Source: Cervus elaphus (Eukaryota > Chordata > Mammalia > Artiodactyla > Cervidae). From it: a stretch of 64,000 nt of DNA. The stretch lies in NCBI RefSeq assembly GCF_910594005.1, contig NC_057835.1, positions 43,300,001-43,364,000 on the forward strand, written 5' to 3'. Under the pieces are notes generated by a model. That model was not told the DNA's origin. It did not search any database and was given only the letters and a program-made list of their open reading frames with translations. Below, piece by piece: positions 1-9,597 of this stretch (the first letter of the stretch is position 1; every line of letters begins with the position of its first letter). The position numbers were made by a program, and so were the translations under genes.

Positions 1-498
1 TTGATTTCAACTCTACCTTAACTATTGATAGAATAAATTGATGAACAAGAAAGAACTGGAATTATTCCCATGATAACATTATTTTCATGGAGGTAAAGCA
101 AAATTTACCTCCTACTGTGTGAATGTATGAAGGAGAAAATAAGTACTCTTCCTGTACTGTTTATATCAGAAATTTTAGTTTATAACATGTGATCAAGAAG
201 GCAAAAACTTTAAAAATACTTGAAAAAAACTTCAAAGTCTATGAGAAACAAGGTTAAAAATAAAATGAGATGGCTATATGCTTTTCTCTGTCTTTTTCAG
301 TTACATAGAACACTTTCTATAAATCTAAAATTACTTTTATTTTCCATAGAATCATGTTAGAAGTGAGACTGGCAGTGGGATCTTTGGATGTGCTCTATGA
401 TAGATCCTCATTCATTATACAATAAAAATTTAATAATCTAGCTTTGAACAAACAACGAAGAAGTTAGCTTCAGATTTACCAATTGAATCAAATTTGAA
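1..498. other. Single-copy AT-rich DNA
   Basis: No repeat family or gene is recognised. The sequence is AT-rich, with short homopolymer runs and stop codons in all frames. It ends at the target site of the L1 that begins at 507. Confidence 0.5.
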
Positions 499-506
499 TA
501 ATTTAA

Positions 507-972
507 TTTTTTTTTTTTTGCTTTTCTTTGCTTTTCTTCATTTATTTTTATTAGTTGGAGGCTAATTACTTTACAATATTGTAGTGGTTTTTGCCATACA
601 TTTACATGAATCAGCCATGGATTTACATGTGTTCCCCATCCCGAACCCCCCTCCCACTTTCCTCCCCCTCCCATCCCTCTGGATCATCCCAGTGCACCAG
701 CCCCAAGTGAAGTAAGCCAGAAAGATAAACACCAATACAGTATACTAACGCATATATATGGAATTTAGAAAGATGGTAACAATAATCCTATATGCAAGAC
801 AGAAAAAGACACAGATGTGTAGAATGGACTTTGGACTCTATGGGAGAAGGCGAGGGTGGGATGATCTGAGAGAACAGCATCGAAACATGTATATTATCAA
901 GTGTGAAACAGATCGCCAATCCAGGTTGGATGCATGAGACAAGTGCTCAGAGCTGGTGCACTGGGATGACCC
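507..972 (-). mobile_element. L1 3' end, 5'-truncated with twin-priming inversion
   Basis: Poly-T at 507-519 leads into the reverse complement of the ruminant L1 3' UTR (TTAGTTGGAGGCTAATTACT and the following block) up to about 705. From about 706 to 972 the adjoining upstream part of the same L1 3' end, including the end of ORF2 (GAAGTAAGCCAGAAAGATAA), runs in plus orientation. The two parts meet head to head at neighbouring L1 positions around GGCTGGTGCACTGGGATGA. That is the signature of twin priming during target-primed reverse transcription. An 8-bp TSD, TAATTTAA, lies at 499-506 and 973-980. The element carries no usable ORF. Confidence 0.85.
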
Positions 973-1543
973 TAATTTAAATGATTTTACAATGCTCAAA
1001 ATTCTCCAAGTCAGGCTTCAACACTACATGAACCATGAAATTCCAGATGTTCAAGCTGGATTTAGAAAAGGCAAAGGAACCAGAGATCAAACTGCCAACA
1101 TCCATTGGGTCATCGAAAAACCGAGAGAGTTCCAGACCTCATCTACTTCTGCTTTATTGAGTATGCCAAAGCCCTTGACCGTGTGGATCACAACAAACTT
1201 TGACTGTGTGGAAAATTCTGGAAGAGATGGGAATACCAGACCACCTGACCTGCTCCTGAGATATCTGTATGCAGGTCAAGAAGCAACAGTTAGAACTGGA
1301 CATGGAACAACAGACTGGTTCCAAATCTGGAAAGGAGTATGTCAAGTCTCTATATTGTCACCCTGCTTGTTTAACTTATATGCAGAGTACATCATGACAA
1401 ATGCTGGGCTGGATGAAACACAAGCTGGAATCAAGATTTCCGGGAGAAATATCAATAACGTCAGATATGCAGATGACACCACCCTTATGGCAGAAAGTGA
1501 AGGAGAACTAAAGAGCCTCGATGAAAGTGAAAGAGGAGAGTGA
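956..1543 (+). pseudogene. Chimeric L1/BovB open frame over a decayed reverse transcriptase
   Basis: A 195-codon open frame starts at an ATG inside the inverted L1 segment, crosses the 16-bp L1/BovB junction and reads into the BovB RT. Residues of the normal RT are visible: PDVQAGFRKGKGTRDQTANIHW (about residues 31-52), then, after an out-of-frame stretch, YAGQEATVRTGHGTTDWFQI, LFNLYAEYIM and RYADDTTLMAESEGE near the C-terminus. The catalytic YADD is present. The box A aspartates lie in the stretch that is out of frame. The frame stops at 1541-1543; the continuing BovB C-terminal reading resumes in another frame at 1540. No promoter is seen, and I infer no function. It is an accident of two adjacent insertions. 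Confidence 0.7.
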
Positions 1544-2246
1544 AAAAAATTGACTTAAAACTCAACATTCAGAAAACTAAGACCATGGCATCTGGTCCCA
1601 TCACTTCATGGCAAATAGATGGGGAAACAATGGAAACAGTGAGAGACTTTATCTTTGGAGGCTCCAAAATCACTGCAGATGGTGATTTCATAAGTTTAAT
1701 GAAATTAAAAGACATTTGCTCCTTGGAAGAAAAGTTATGACCAAGCTAGACAGCATATTAAAGAGCAGAGACATTACTTTGCAACAAAGTTCTGTCTAGT
1801 CAAAGCTTTGGTTTTTCCAGTAGTCATGTATGGATGTGAGAGCTGGACTATAAAGAAAACTGAGCACTGAAGAATTGATGCTTTTGAACTGGGTGTTGGA
1901 GAAGACTCTTGAGAGTCCCTTGAACAGCAAGGAGATTCAACCAGGCCATCCTAAAGGAAAACAATCCTGAATATTCATTGGAAGGACTAATGCTGAAGCT
2001 GAAACTCAAATACTTGGCTTCCTGATGTGAAGAACTGACTAATTTGAAAAGACCCTGATGCTGGGAATGAATGAAGGCGGGAGGAGAAGGGGATGACAGA
2101 GGATGAGTTGGTTGAATGGCATCACCAACTCAAGGGACTTGAGTTTGAGTAAGCTCCAGGAGTTGGTGATGGACAGGGAAGCCTGGCGTGCTGCTGTCCA
2201 TGGGGTCACAAAGAGTTGGACACGACTAAGTGACTGAACTGAACTG
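989..2246 (+). mobile_element. BovB (RTE) LINE, 5'-truncated, copy 1
   Basis: The copy starts in the middle of the reverse transcriptase region (AATGCTCAAAATTCTCCAAG) and runs to the BovB 3' tail, ending in ACTGAACTGAACTG. It carries the RT active-site box YADDTTLMAE near 1465. Box A (normally DYAKAFD) is disrupted near 1160-1205 by substitutions and a short insertion that shifts the frame. It shares several non-consensus variants with the opposed copy at 5365-6851: the region 1681-1711, and CTCAAATACTTGGCTTCC at 2005-2022 where other copies read CTCCAGTACTTTGGCCACC. Defective. Confidence 0.9.
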
Positions 2247-2915
2247 ATATGCCAATTTGGCCATAAACTGTTTTTATAGGTACTGAAATTATAATGTAAT
2301 AGCTAAATTTCACATAATGCTAGCTGTCCTATTGCTACTGTAGCAGTTAAATTGTTTTCCTCATGGAAATCTCCAAGTATTTTAAGTATTATTGAAGATT
2401 TTATGCAAATTTTTAAGGAATCTCTTAAGAAAAGTTCCTGAAAGTTAAAGAAACTTGGATGTATGCACACTAGGTGAACTATAATGGTCCAGAATAATGT
2501 GTTTTAAGAATTGTAAAGCTACAGCCATATGTTTAATACCAAAGCTCATGAACTATTAACAGTTAATATGTTAATCCAGGGGGATATGCAAATAAGATTA
2601 CTGTACTTTTGGTCATGCTCAAACCACTTGTCAGAAATATTAAAATGTATATTGGCTCTCACACAAGGAAAATAAAGTAAAATTTTAAAGTAATTCCATT
2701 TGGAATAGCTTTTAACTTTCTTTTCACTTGGAAGAGTCATTTTCAGCTTAAAGTTTTAGTTTGAAATTCTGCTTCTCATTGATTTGCTTCAGTAATTATG
2801 TCTTTTTCAATTCAATTTTTTCTGACTTCCTGGTGCAGTTTTCAATTTTATGTAAATTATTTATATTTACTGAACATATACCACTTGAAGTTTACACATT
2901 ATTCTAGTTACAAAT
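2247..2915. other. Single-copy DNA
   Basis: AT-rich; no recognisable repeat, RNA gene or convincing coding frame. Confidence 0.45.
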
Positions 2916-3109
2916 GTGAAAGTGTTAGTCACTCAGTCATGTCTGATTCTTTGTGACCCCATGGACTGTAGCCCTGCAGACTCCTCTGTCCATGGAATTC
3001 TCCAGACAAGAATACTGGATTGGGTTGCTATTCCTTTCTCAAGAGGATTGAACCTGGGTTTCATGCATTGCAGGAGGATTCTTTACTGCCTGAGCTACCA
3101 GGGAAACCC
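2916..3109 (-). mobile_element. Bov-tA SINE
   Basis: Reverse complement of a tRNA-Glu-derived Bov-tA. The Bov-A 3' unit is at the left (GTCTGATTCTTTGTGACCCC). The tRNA head is at the right, ending CTGAGCTACCAGGGAAACCC, which is the complement of the A-box region. Somewhat diverged and internally shortened near the head. Confidence 0.9.
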
Positions 3110-3416
3110 TATTTTATTCATGAGCATATTGTGATCAGTGAACTTTTTCTATCATTGCTGCAAGGCAGGGACTCTAACTATCTCTTGCCAATGATTCCCT
3201 GAATGGCAAACGTATCTGTCACTTATCTATTTAAGGAATGTAGGGCTGGCTAAGAAACTCTATATTATTTCTTCCCAGGTCTAAAAGACTCATGTTAAGA
3301 TGACTGCTGTCGCAGAACAAAAGGGACCTGGATTCTTGAGCCACTGAAGTGGGAGAAACTCCATCAATCCACATGGGGTTTGCATGAGTAAGAAATAAAT
3401 TGCTAATGTGTTAGGC
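3110..3416. other. Unassigned, possibly old repeat
   Basis: Slightly GC-richer than its surroundings. The stretch about 3290-3410 has the feel of an old LTR or LINE tail, but I cannot assign a family. No gene seen. Confidence 0.3.
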
Positions 3417-3625
3417 TGGGCTTCTCTCGTAGCTCAGTGGGTAAAGAATCTGCCTGCAGTGCAGGAGACCCGGGTTAGGTCCCCGGGTTGGGAAGATCCC
3501 CTGGAGAAGGAGATGGCAACCCACTCCAGTATTCTTGCCTGGAGAATCCCATGGACAGAGGAGCCTGGCAAACTACAGTCCATGGGGTCCCAAGAATTGG
3601 ACACGACTTAGGGACTAAATCACCA
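3417..3625 (+). mobile_element. Bov-tA SINE
   Basis: Complete head-to-tail monomer. It begins GGGCTTCTCTCGTAGCTCAG (A box) and passes the CCACTCCAGTATTCTTGCC junction. The Bov-A unit ends GACACGACTTAGGGACTAAA. Confidence 0.92.
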
Positions 3626-3710
3626 TTGTATCAAGCTATTGAAATTTGTGGGTTTATTTTTGTGGGAGTTCTCATATTCTTCTATATTCCTCCTTTCTAG
3701 CTATCTTTCT

Positions 3711-3880
3711 GGGGCTTCCCAGGTGGTGCTTGTGGTAAAGAACTCGCCTGCCAATGCAGGAGACATAAGAGATGTGGGTTTGATCCCTGGATTGGGAAGA
3801 TCCCTGGAGGAGGGTGTGGCAACCCAATCAAGTATTCTTGCCTGGAGAATTCCATGGATAGAGGAGCCTGCCAGGCTATA
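3711..3880 (+). mobile_element. Bov-tA SINE, 3'-truncated
   Basis: Starts GGGGCTTCCCAGGTGGTGCT and includes the B-box-like GGTTTGATCCC. The match is lost after GAGGAGCCTGCCAGGCTATA, so most of the Bov-A 3' part is missing. Confidence 0.88.
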
Positions 3881-4039
3881 GAAAAGATAGCCTGGCTATC
3901 CTTCTAAATGTTCAGTTTCTTATCTATCACATAGTCACTTCTTAAAGGGCAAATATAATAATAAATCATTCTCGGAAACTTTTGGTTACAATAACTATTA
4001 GAATGAAACAATCATTCTTTAATTTTTTTCAACATTTTT

Positions 4040-4190
4040 TCTTCCAGTATTATTGAAATATAATTGACATACAGTACTGTATACATTTAAGATGTACAGC
4101 ATAATGATTTGGCTTATGTTTTGAAATTATTACCTCAACAAATTTAGTGAACATCCATCATCTCATACAGATAGAAAATAAAAGAAAAAA
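4040..4190. mobile_element. Old L1 3' UTR-type fragment
   Basis: The segment from TATTATTGAAATATAATTGA through CATCCATCATCTCATACA resembles a common mammal-wide L1M 3' region. Assignment is from memory and the family and strand are not certain. Confidence 0.45.
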
Positions 4191-4254
4191 ATATTTTTTC
4201 CTATGATGAGGAATTTTAGGATTTATTCTCTTAACTTTCATATATAACCCTCAC

Positions 4255-4528
4255 TGCTGATGCTACTAAGTCACTTCAGTCGTGTCTGACTCTGTGCGAC
4301 CCCGTAGATGGCAGCCCACCAGGCTCCCCCATCTCTGGGATTATCCAGGCAAGAACACTGGAGTGGGTTGCCATTTCCTTCTCCAATCTATGAAAGTGAA
4401 AAGTGAAAGTGAAATTTCTCAGTCATTTCTGACTGTTCTCGAGCCCATGGACTGCAGCCTACCAGGCTCCTCCGTCCATGGGATTTTCCAGGCAAGAGTA
4501 CTGGAGCGGGTTGCCATTGCCTTCTCGG
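4255..4528 (-). mobile_element. Bov-A2 SINE (two Bov-A units)
   Basis: Reverse complement of a Bov-A2. Two Bov-A monomers are separated by the characteristic linker GAAAGTGAAAAGTGAAAGTG. It begins with the TGCTACTAAGTCACTTCAGT tail and ends GTTGCCATTGCCTTCTC. No tRNA head, as expected for this family. Confidence 0.92.
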
Positions 4529-4574
4529 GGAGCAGTCTTTTTAAGTTTGAGGTGTAAATTAAATTACTAAGTGG

Positions 4575-5160
4575 AGAGGTTAAGGTTCTAGAAAATATGG
4601 GTTTATCATTCATAGGGAAGTCCAGGTACAAAATATAAATTTGGAAGTTGTCAGCATAAATATATGATATTCCAAGCCGTGAAGTGGATAGTACCATCAC
4701 TATAATGATTGATAAAGGAGTAGCTTTAAGGACAGAGCCCAGGAACATTCCAACAACTGAGTTAGAGATAAAAAACAAAAACAATAGACTTTGAGGAGGA
4801 ATAACCAAAAAGGTAGGAGAAAATTCACATGAAAGTGGTGTTTTGAAAGGTATGTTAAAAAGAAGAGAAGAAAGACAGTCTTAAGGAGAGAATATTTAAC
4901 TATGTCAAATAGTGCTGGCTGATGAAATAGGATGAAGCCTAAGGGATGACTGTTGGATTTAGCAAAGTGAAGGTCGCTGCTGAAGTTGGTAAGGATTTCC
5001 TCACAGTAATAAGGTGGAACATAATTTACTGGGTTCAAAAGAAAATGGGAAGGAAGATTACTATGCATAGATGCTTTCAAAGACTTTTGTTACTAAATTG
5101 AAGCTAAGTTATAGGTGATCTAGATAGAGGAATTGGGTCTAGGCAGTTTTATTTTTCAAA
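4575..5160 (-). mobile_element. L2/CR1-clade LINE fragment, part 1
   Basis: On the minus strand this aligns, by eye, to the reverse transcriptase region of an old mammal-wide LINE of the L2/CR1 type. Recognisable blocks are GTTGTCAGCATAAATATATG, GGACAGAGCCCAGGAACATT, TATGTCAAATAGTGCTGGCT and TGTTGGATTTAGCAAAGTGA. It has no usable ORF. Parts 2 and 3 lie at 6890-7020 and 7195-7280, separated by younger BovB and SINE insertions. The family assignment is inferred from remembered consensus text. Confidence 0.5.
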
Positions 5161-5364
5161 AAATCATGGTTAAAATACTAGCTTATTGCATTCTAATGGA
5201 ATGAGCCAATGTAAAGGGCAAAGTTGAGAATGCAAAATAAGGAACAGAAAGTTGCTAGAGTCATTTACTGTGTAAATGGGAGTGTTGCCTTGTTTATGAC
5301 CATTGAGTTCATCCACAGAAGTAGTAGAGAATAAGGAGTTCTATTAGTACAGATGCAGGCAGGG

Positions 5365-6851
5365 AGTTCAGTTTAGTTCAGTTCAGTTGCTCAGTCTTTT
5401 CTGACTCTTTGCGACCCCAGAGACTACAGCATTCCAGTCTTCCCAGCATGCCAGGCACCACTGACTCCCATGGTTTGACTCTACTCAAACCATGTCCATC
5501 GCATCAGTGATACCATCCAACCATCTTATCCTCTGTCATCCCCTTCTCCTCCTACGTTCAGTCATTCTCAGCATCAGGGTCTCTTCAAATGAGTCAGTTC
5601 TTCACATTGGGAAGCCAAGTATTTGAGTTTCAGCTTCAGAATCAGTCCTTTCTTTTTTTTTCTTCCATTTATTTTTATTAGTTGGAGGCTAATTACTTTA
5701 CAATATTGTAGTGATTTTTGCCATACGTTGACATGAATCAGCCATGGATTTACATGTGTCAATCCCCCCTCCCACCTCCCTCCCCATCCCGATCCCCCCT
5801 CCAACCTCCCTCCCCATCCCATCCCTCTGGGTCTTCCCAGTGCACCAGCCAATAACCCAATATGCAAAACAGAAAAAGAATCAGTCCTTTCAGTGAATAT
5901 TCAGGATTGATTTCCTTTAGGAAGGACTGGTTGGATCTCCTTGCTGTTCAAGGGACTCTCAAGAGTCTTCTCCAACACCACAGTTCAAAAGCATCAATTC
6001 TTTGGCACTCAGCCCTTTTTATAGTCCAGCTCTCACATCCAGACATGACTACTGGAAAAACCAAAGCTTTGACTAGACAGAACTTTGTTGCAAAGTAATG
6101 TCTCTGCTCTTTAATATGCTGTCTAGCTTGGTCATAACTTTTCTTCCAAGGAGCAAGCATCTTTTAATTTCATTAAAATTAATGAAATCACCATCTGCAG
6201 TGATTTTGGAGCCTCCAAAGATAAAGTCTCTCACTGTTTCCATTGTTTCCCCATCTATTTGCCATGAAGTGATGGGACCAGATGCCATGATCTTAGTTTT
6301 CTGAATGTTGGGTTTTAAACCAACTTTTTCACTCTCCTCTTTCACTTTCATCAAGAGACTCTTTAGTTCTTCTTTGCTTTCTTCCATAAGTGTGTTTATC
6401 TGCATATCTGAGGTTATTGATATTTCTCCTATTGATATTTCTCCAGCTTGTGCTTCATCCAGCCTGGCACTTCATATGATGTACTCTGCATAGAAGTAGG
6501 GTGACAATATACAGCCTTGATGTAAAAAGTCTGTTGTTCCTAGAACCAGTCCAGTTCTAATGTTGCTTCTTGACCTGCATGCAGATTTATCAGAAGGCAG
6601 GTCAGATGGTCTGGTGTTCCCATATTTTTAAGAATTTTCCACAGTTGCTTGTGATCCACACAGTCAATACGCTTTGGCGTAGTCAATAAAGCAAAAGTAG
6701 ATGTTTTTCTGGTATTCTCATGCTTTTTTGATGAGCCAATGGATGTTGGCAATTTGATCTCTGGTTCCTCCACCTTTTCTAAATCCAGCTTGAACATCTG
6801 AAAGTTTATTGTTCATGTCTGTTGAAGCCTGGTTTAGAGAATTCTGAGCTA
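5365..6851 (-). mobile_element. BovB (RTE) LINE, 5'-truncated, copy 2, carrying a nested L1
   Basis: Minus-strand BovB. Its 3' tail is at 5366 (TTCAGTTTAGTTCAGTTCAG) and its 5' breakpoint near 6851. The breakpoint is at almost the same BovB position as in copy 1. Shared unusual variants with copy 1 are at 5610-5628 (GAAGCCAAGTATTTGAG) and 6161-6192 (an AATGAAATCA rearrangement in place of the usual GCAGCCATGAAATT). The RT is degraded: several frameshifts, and the YADD box is damaged near 6410-6450. A short L1 interrupts it at 5653-5876. The element sits inside the old L2-like LINE. Confidence 0.88.
5653..5876 (-). mobile_element. Short L1 3' end nested in BovB, twin-primed
   Basis: The minus-strand L1 3' end runs from poly-T (from 5653) to about 5850 (CCCAGTGCACCAGCC). 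A 26-bp plus-strand piece (AATAACCCAATATGCAAAAC...) follows, from slightly upstream in L1. A perfect 15-bp TSD, AGAATCAGTCCTTTC, lies at 5638-5652 and 5877-5891; it is part of the BovB sequence, so the order BovB first, L1 later is certain. The pyrimidine-rich block 5764-5822 contains an internal duplication. Confidence 0.93.
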
Positions 6852-6889
6852 CAGTAAAGATAGTTATGAAAGTTCTGGTTTTGTTGGTT

Positions 6890-7020
6890 CTATATTCTCA
6901 CTGAAATAGAAGGCAAAGTCATGAGCAAGGTATGAAGAAATTGGAAGTTTTGGGGGTATGAGGAGAACAATTATCTAAGGTAATAGATGGGGAAGTAGAT
7001 TAGGTAAATATAACATTTAG
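6890..7020 (-). mobile_element. L2/CR1-clade LINE fragment, part 2
   Basis: Continues the old LINE of 4575-5160 on the other side of BovB copy 2. Landmarks are TCTCACTGAAATAGAAGGCA and GTAATAGATGGGGAAGTAGA. Assigned by resemblance to remembered consensus. Confidence 0.45.
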
Positions 7021-7022
7021 AA

Positions 7023-7150
7023 TAGGAAATTACAACCCACTCCAGTTTTCTTGCTTGGAAAATCCCATGAACAGAGGAGACTGGCAGGTTGAAGTCCATG
7101 AGGTTGCCAGAGTTGGGACATGACTTAGCAACTAAACCACTACCACCACC
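7023..7150 (+). mobile_element. Bov-tA SINE, 5'-truncated
   Basis: Begins inside the SINE at AACCCACTCCAGTTTTCTTG and keeps the 3' Bov-A part to GGGACATGACTTAGCAACTA. It ends in a short ACC-type triplet tract at 7138-7150. Confidence 0.88.
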
Positions 7151-7194
7151 AAATTTAACATCATTCACAAGCAGGTTTAAAGGCTCTCCTAAAT

Positions 7195-7280
7195 TTTGTC
7201 ATCATGCATCAATCAGTACTATTATGCATTTTTTTCCAGTCAAGTTTAGCTTCACGGTTCCTGGGATATAGATGGTGGAA
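7195..7280 (-). mobile_element. L2/CR1-clade LINE fragment, part 3
   Basis: TTTTCCAGTCAAGTTTAGCT and its flanks look like the next segment of the same old LINE. Short and diverged. Confidence 0.35.
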
Positions 7281-7549
7281 AGTTGTATTTTTTTTTTTTT
7301 TGGTCAAGCAAGTGGAAGGAATTAAGAAGAAGGTTTATATAATAATTTACCATAAATTGAAGCTGTTCTGTGATAGTCGCCCAGTTGAGTCCAACTCTTT
7401 GCGACCAATTGGCTGTAGCCCACTGGGCTCCTCTGTCCATGGGGATTCCCCAGGCAAGAATACTGGAGTAGGTTGCTATGCCCTCCTCCAGGGGATCTTT
7501 CCAAGCCAGGGACTGAACCCAGGTCTCCCACATTGCAGGTGGATTCTTT

Positions 7550-9420
7550 TTTTTTTTTTAATTTTCATTTATTTTTATTAGTTGGAGGCTAATTACTTTA
7601 CAATATTGTAGTGGTTTTTGTCATACATTGACTTGAATCAGCCATGGATTTACATGTATTCCCCATCCCGATCCCCCCTCCCACCTCCCTCTCCACCCTC
7701 TCCCTCTGGGTCTTCCCAGTGCACCAGGCCCAAGCACTTGTCTCATGCATCCAGCCTGGGCTGGTGATCTGTCTCACCCTAGATAATATACATGTTTCGA
7801 TGCTATTCTCTCAAAACATCCCACCCTCGCCTTCTCCCACAGAGTCCAAAAGTCTGTTCTATACATCTGTGTCTCTTTTTCTGTTTTGCATATAAGGTTA
7901 TCATTACCATCTTTCTAAATTCCATATATATGTGTTAGTATACTGTAATGGTCTTTATCTTTCTGGCTTACTTCACTCTGTATAATGGGCTCCAGTTTCA
8001 TCCATCTCATTAGACCTGATTCAAATGAATTCTTTTTAATGGCTGAGTAATATTCCAGCTGTGTGTATATGTACCACAGCTTCCTTATCCATTCGTCTGC
8101 TGATGGGCATCTAGGTTGCTTCCATGTCCTGGCTATTATAAACAGTGCTGCAATGAACATTGGGGTGCACATGTCTCTTTCAGATCTGGTTTCCTCAGTG
8201 TGTATACCCAGAAGTGGGATTACTGGGTCATATGGCAGTTCTATTTCCAGTTTTTTAAGAAATCTCCACACTGTTCTCCATAGCGGCTGTACTAGTTTGC
8301 ATTCCCACCAGCAGTGTAAGAGGGTTCCCTTTTCTCCACACCCTCTCCAGCATTTATTGCTTGTAGACTTTTGGATAGCAGCCACCCTGACTGGCGTGTA
8401 ATGGTACCTCGTTGTGGTTTTGATTTGCATTTCTCTGATAATGAGTGATGTTGAGCATCTTTTCATGTGTTTGTTAGCCATCTGTATGTCTTCTTTGGAG
8501 AAATGTCTGTTTAGTTCTTTGGCCCATTTTTTGATTGGGTCATTTATTTTTCTGGAGTTGAGCTGCAGGAGTTGCCTGTGTATTTTTGAGATTAATCCTT
8601 TGTCTGTTGCTTCGTTTGCTATTATTTTCTCCCATTCTGAAGGCTGTCTTTTCACCTTGCTTAGAGTTTCCTTTGTTGTGCAAAAGCTTTTAAGTTTCAT
8701 TAGGTCCCATTTGTTTAGTTTTGCTTTTGTTTCTAATATTCTGGGAGGTGGGTCATAGAGGATCCTGCTGTGATTTATGTCGGAGAGTGTTTTGCCTATG
8801 TTCTCCTCTAGGAGTTTTATAGTTTCTGGTCTTATATTTGGATCTTTAATCCATTTTGAGTTTATTTTTGTGTATGGTGTTAGAAAGTGTTCTAGTTTCA
8901 TTCTTTTACAAGTGGTTGACCAGTTTTCCCAGCACCACTTGTTAAAGAGGTTGTCTTTTTTCCATTGTATATCCTTGCCTCCTTTGTCGAAAATAAGGTG
9001 TCCATAGGTTCATGGATTCATCTCTGGGCTTTCTATTCTGTTCCACTGATCTATATTTCTGTCTTTGTGCCAATACCATACTGTCTTGATGACTGTGGCT
9101 TTGTAGTAGAGCCTGAAGTCAGGCAGGTTGATTCCTCCAGTTCTACTCATCTTTCTCAAGATTGCTTTGGCTATTCGAGGTTTTTTGTATTTCCATACAA
9201 ATTGTGAAATTATTTGTTCTAGTTCTGTGAAAAATACCGTTGGTAGCTTGATAGGGATTGCATTGAATCTATAGATTGCTTTGGGTAGTAGAATCATTTT
9301 CACAATATTGATTCTTCCAATCCATGAACAGGGTATATTTCTCCATCTGTTTGGGTCCTCTTTGATTTCTTTCATCAGTGTTTTATAGTTTTCTATGTAT
9401 AGGTCTTTTGTTTCTTTAGG
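7550..9420 (-). mobile_element. Young 5'-truncated L1 (1.87 kb)
   Basis: Poly-T at 7550 is followed by the L1 3' UTR and the last ~500 codons of ORF2 in reverse complement. A perfect 16-bp TSD, TGCAGGTGGATTCTTT, lies at 7534-7549 and 9421-9436, inside the Bov-tA. It is not inverted. It is almost identical to the plus-strand L1 at 18381-20199. The intact TSD and few mutations point to a recent insertion. Confidence 0.95.
7915..9418 (-). pseudogene. L1 ORF2 C-terminal remnant (copy A)
   Basis: ORF2p of L1 makes the endonuclease/reverse transcriptase that nicks target DNA and copies L1 RNA. Only the part downstream of the RT core and the C-terminal cysteine region remain. Reading from about 9410 downwards: [20 protein letters not shown], then [20 protein letters not shown], then a TGA stop at about 9009-9011 (PEMNP-stop). 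After it, from 8901 to 7915, 328 codons are open. These include [20 protein letters not shown], the zinc-knuckle-like cysteine motif (C-x3-C-x7-H-x4-C), and end IYGI-stop. Relative to copy B it has one extra codon (YTQLEYY for YTMEYY) and lacks copy B's frameshift. No endonuclease domain or YADD RT centre is present, so it is inactive. Confidence 0.9.
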
Positions 9421-9597
9421 TGCAGGTGGATTCTTTACCGTCTGATCCACCAGGGATACCTGTGAATATTGAAGTGGGTAGCCTATCTCTTCACAGGATC
9501 TTCCCAACCCAAGAATTGAACTGGGGTCTCCTTCATTGCAGGTGAATTTTTTTTACCAGCTGAGCTACCAGGGAAGCTGAAATTGAAGCTAGATATT

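Larger units (their letters stand above)
7365..9579 (-). mobile_element. Dimeric Bov-tA SINE split by an L1
   Basis: SINE sequence is at 7365-7549 and 9437-9579, with the L1 of 7550-9420 between. The right part holds the rest of one tRNA-like head and a second monomer head, so this was a head-to-tail dimer. An 11-bp TSD of the SINE itself, AAATTGAAGCT, is preserved at 7354-7364 and 9580-9590, outside the L1. Confidence 0.9.

Noticed and set aside
3417..3500. tRNA gene suggested by A- and B-box-like motifs (and likewise at every Bov-tA head)
   Set aside because: These are tRNA-Glu-derived SINE heads; they do not fold as complete tRNAs with intact acceptor stems.
4419..5080. Minus-strand frames of 129 and 126 codons
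   Set aside because: They run through a Bov-A2 and the decayed L2-like LINE. The protein text is SINE-derived or low-complexity hydrophobic.
8063..9207. Long plus-strand reading frames (112, 114, 76 and 80 codons) opposite the L1 ORF2 at 7550-9420
   Set aside because: Antisense shadows of L1 ORF2. The same frames appear opposite the second L1 at 18557-19699, as expected for a repeat and not a gene.
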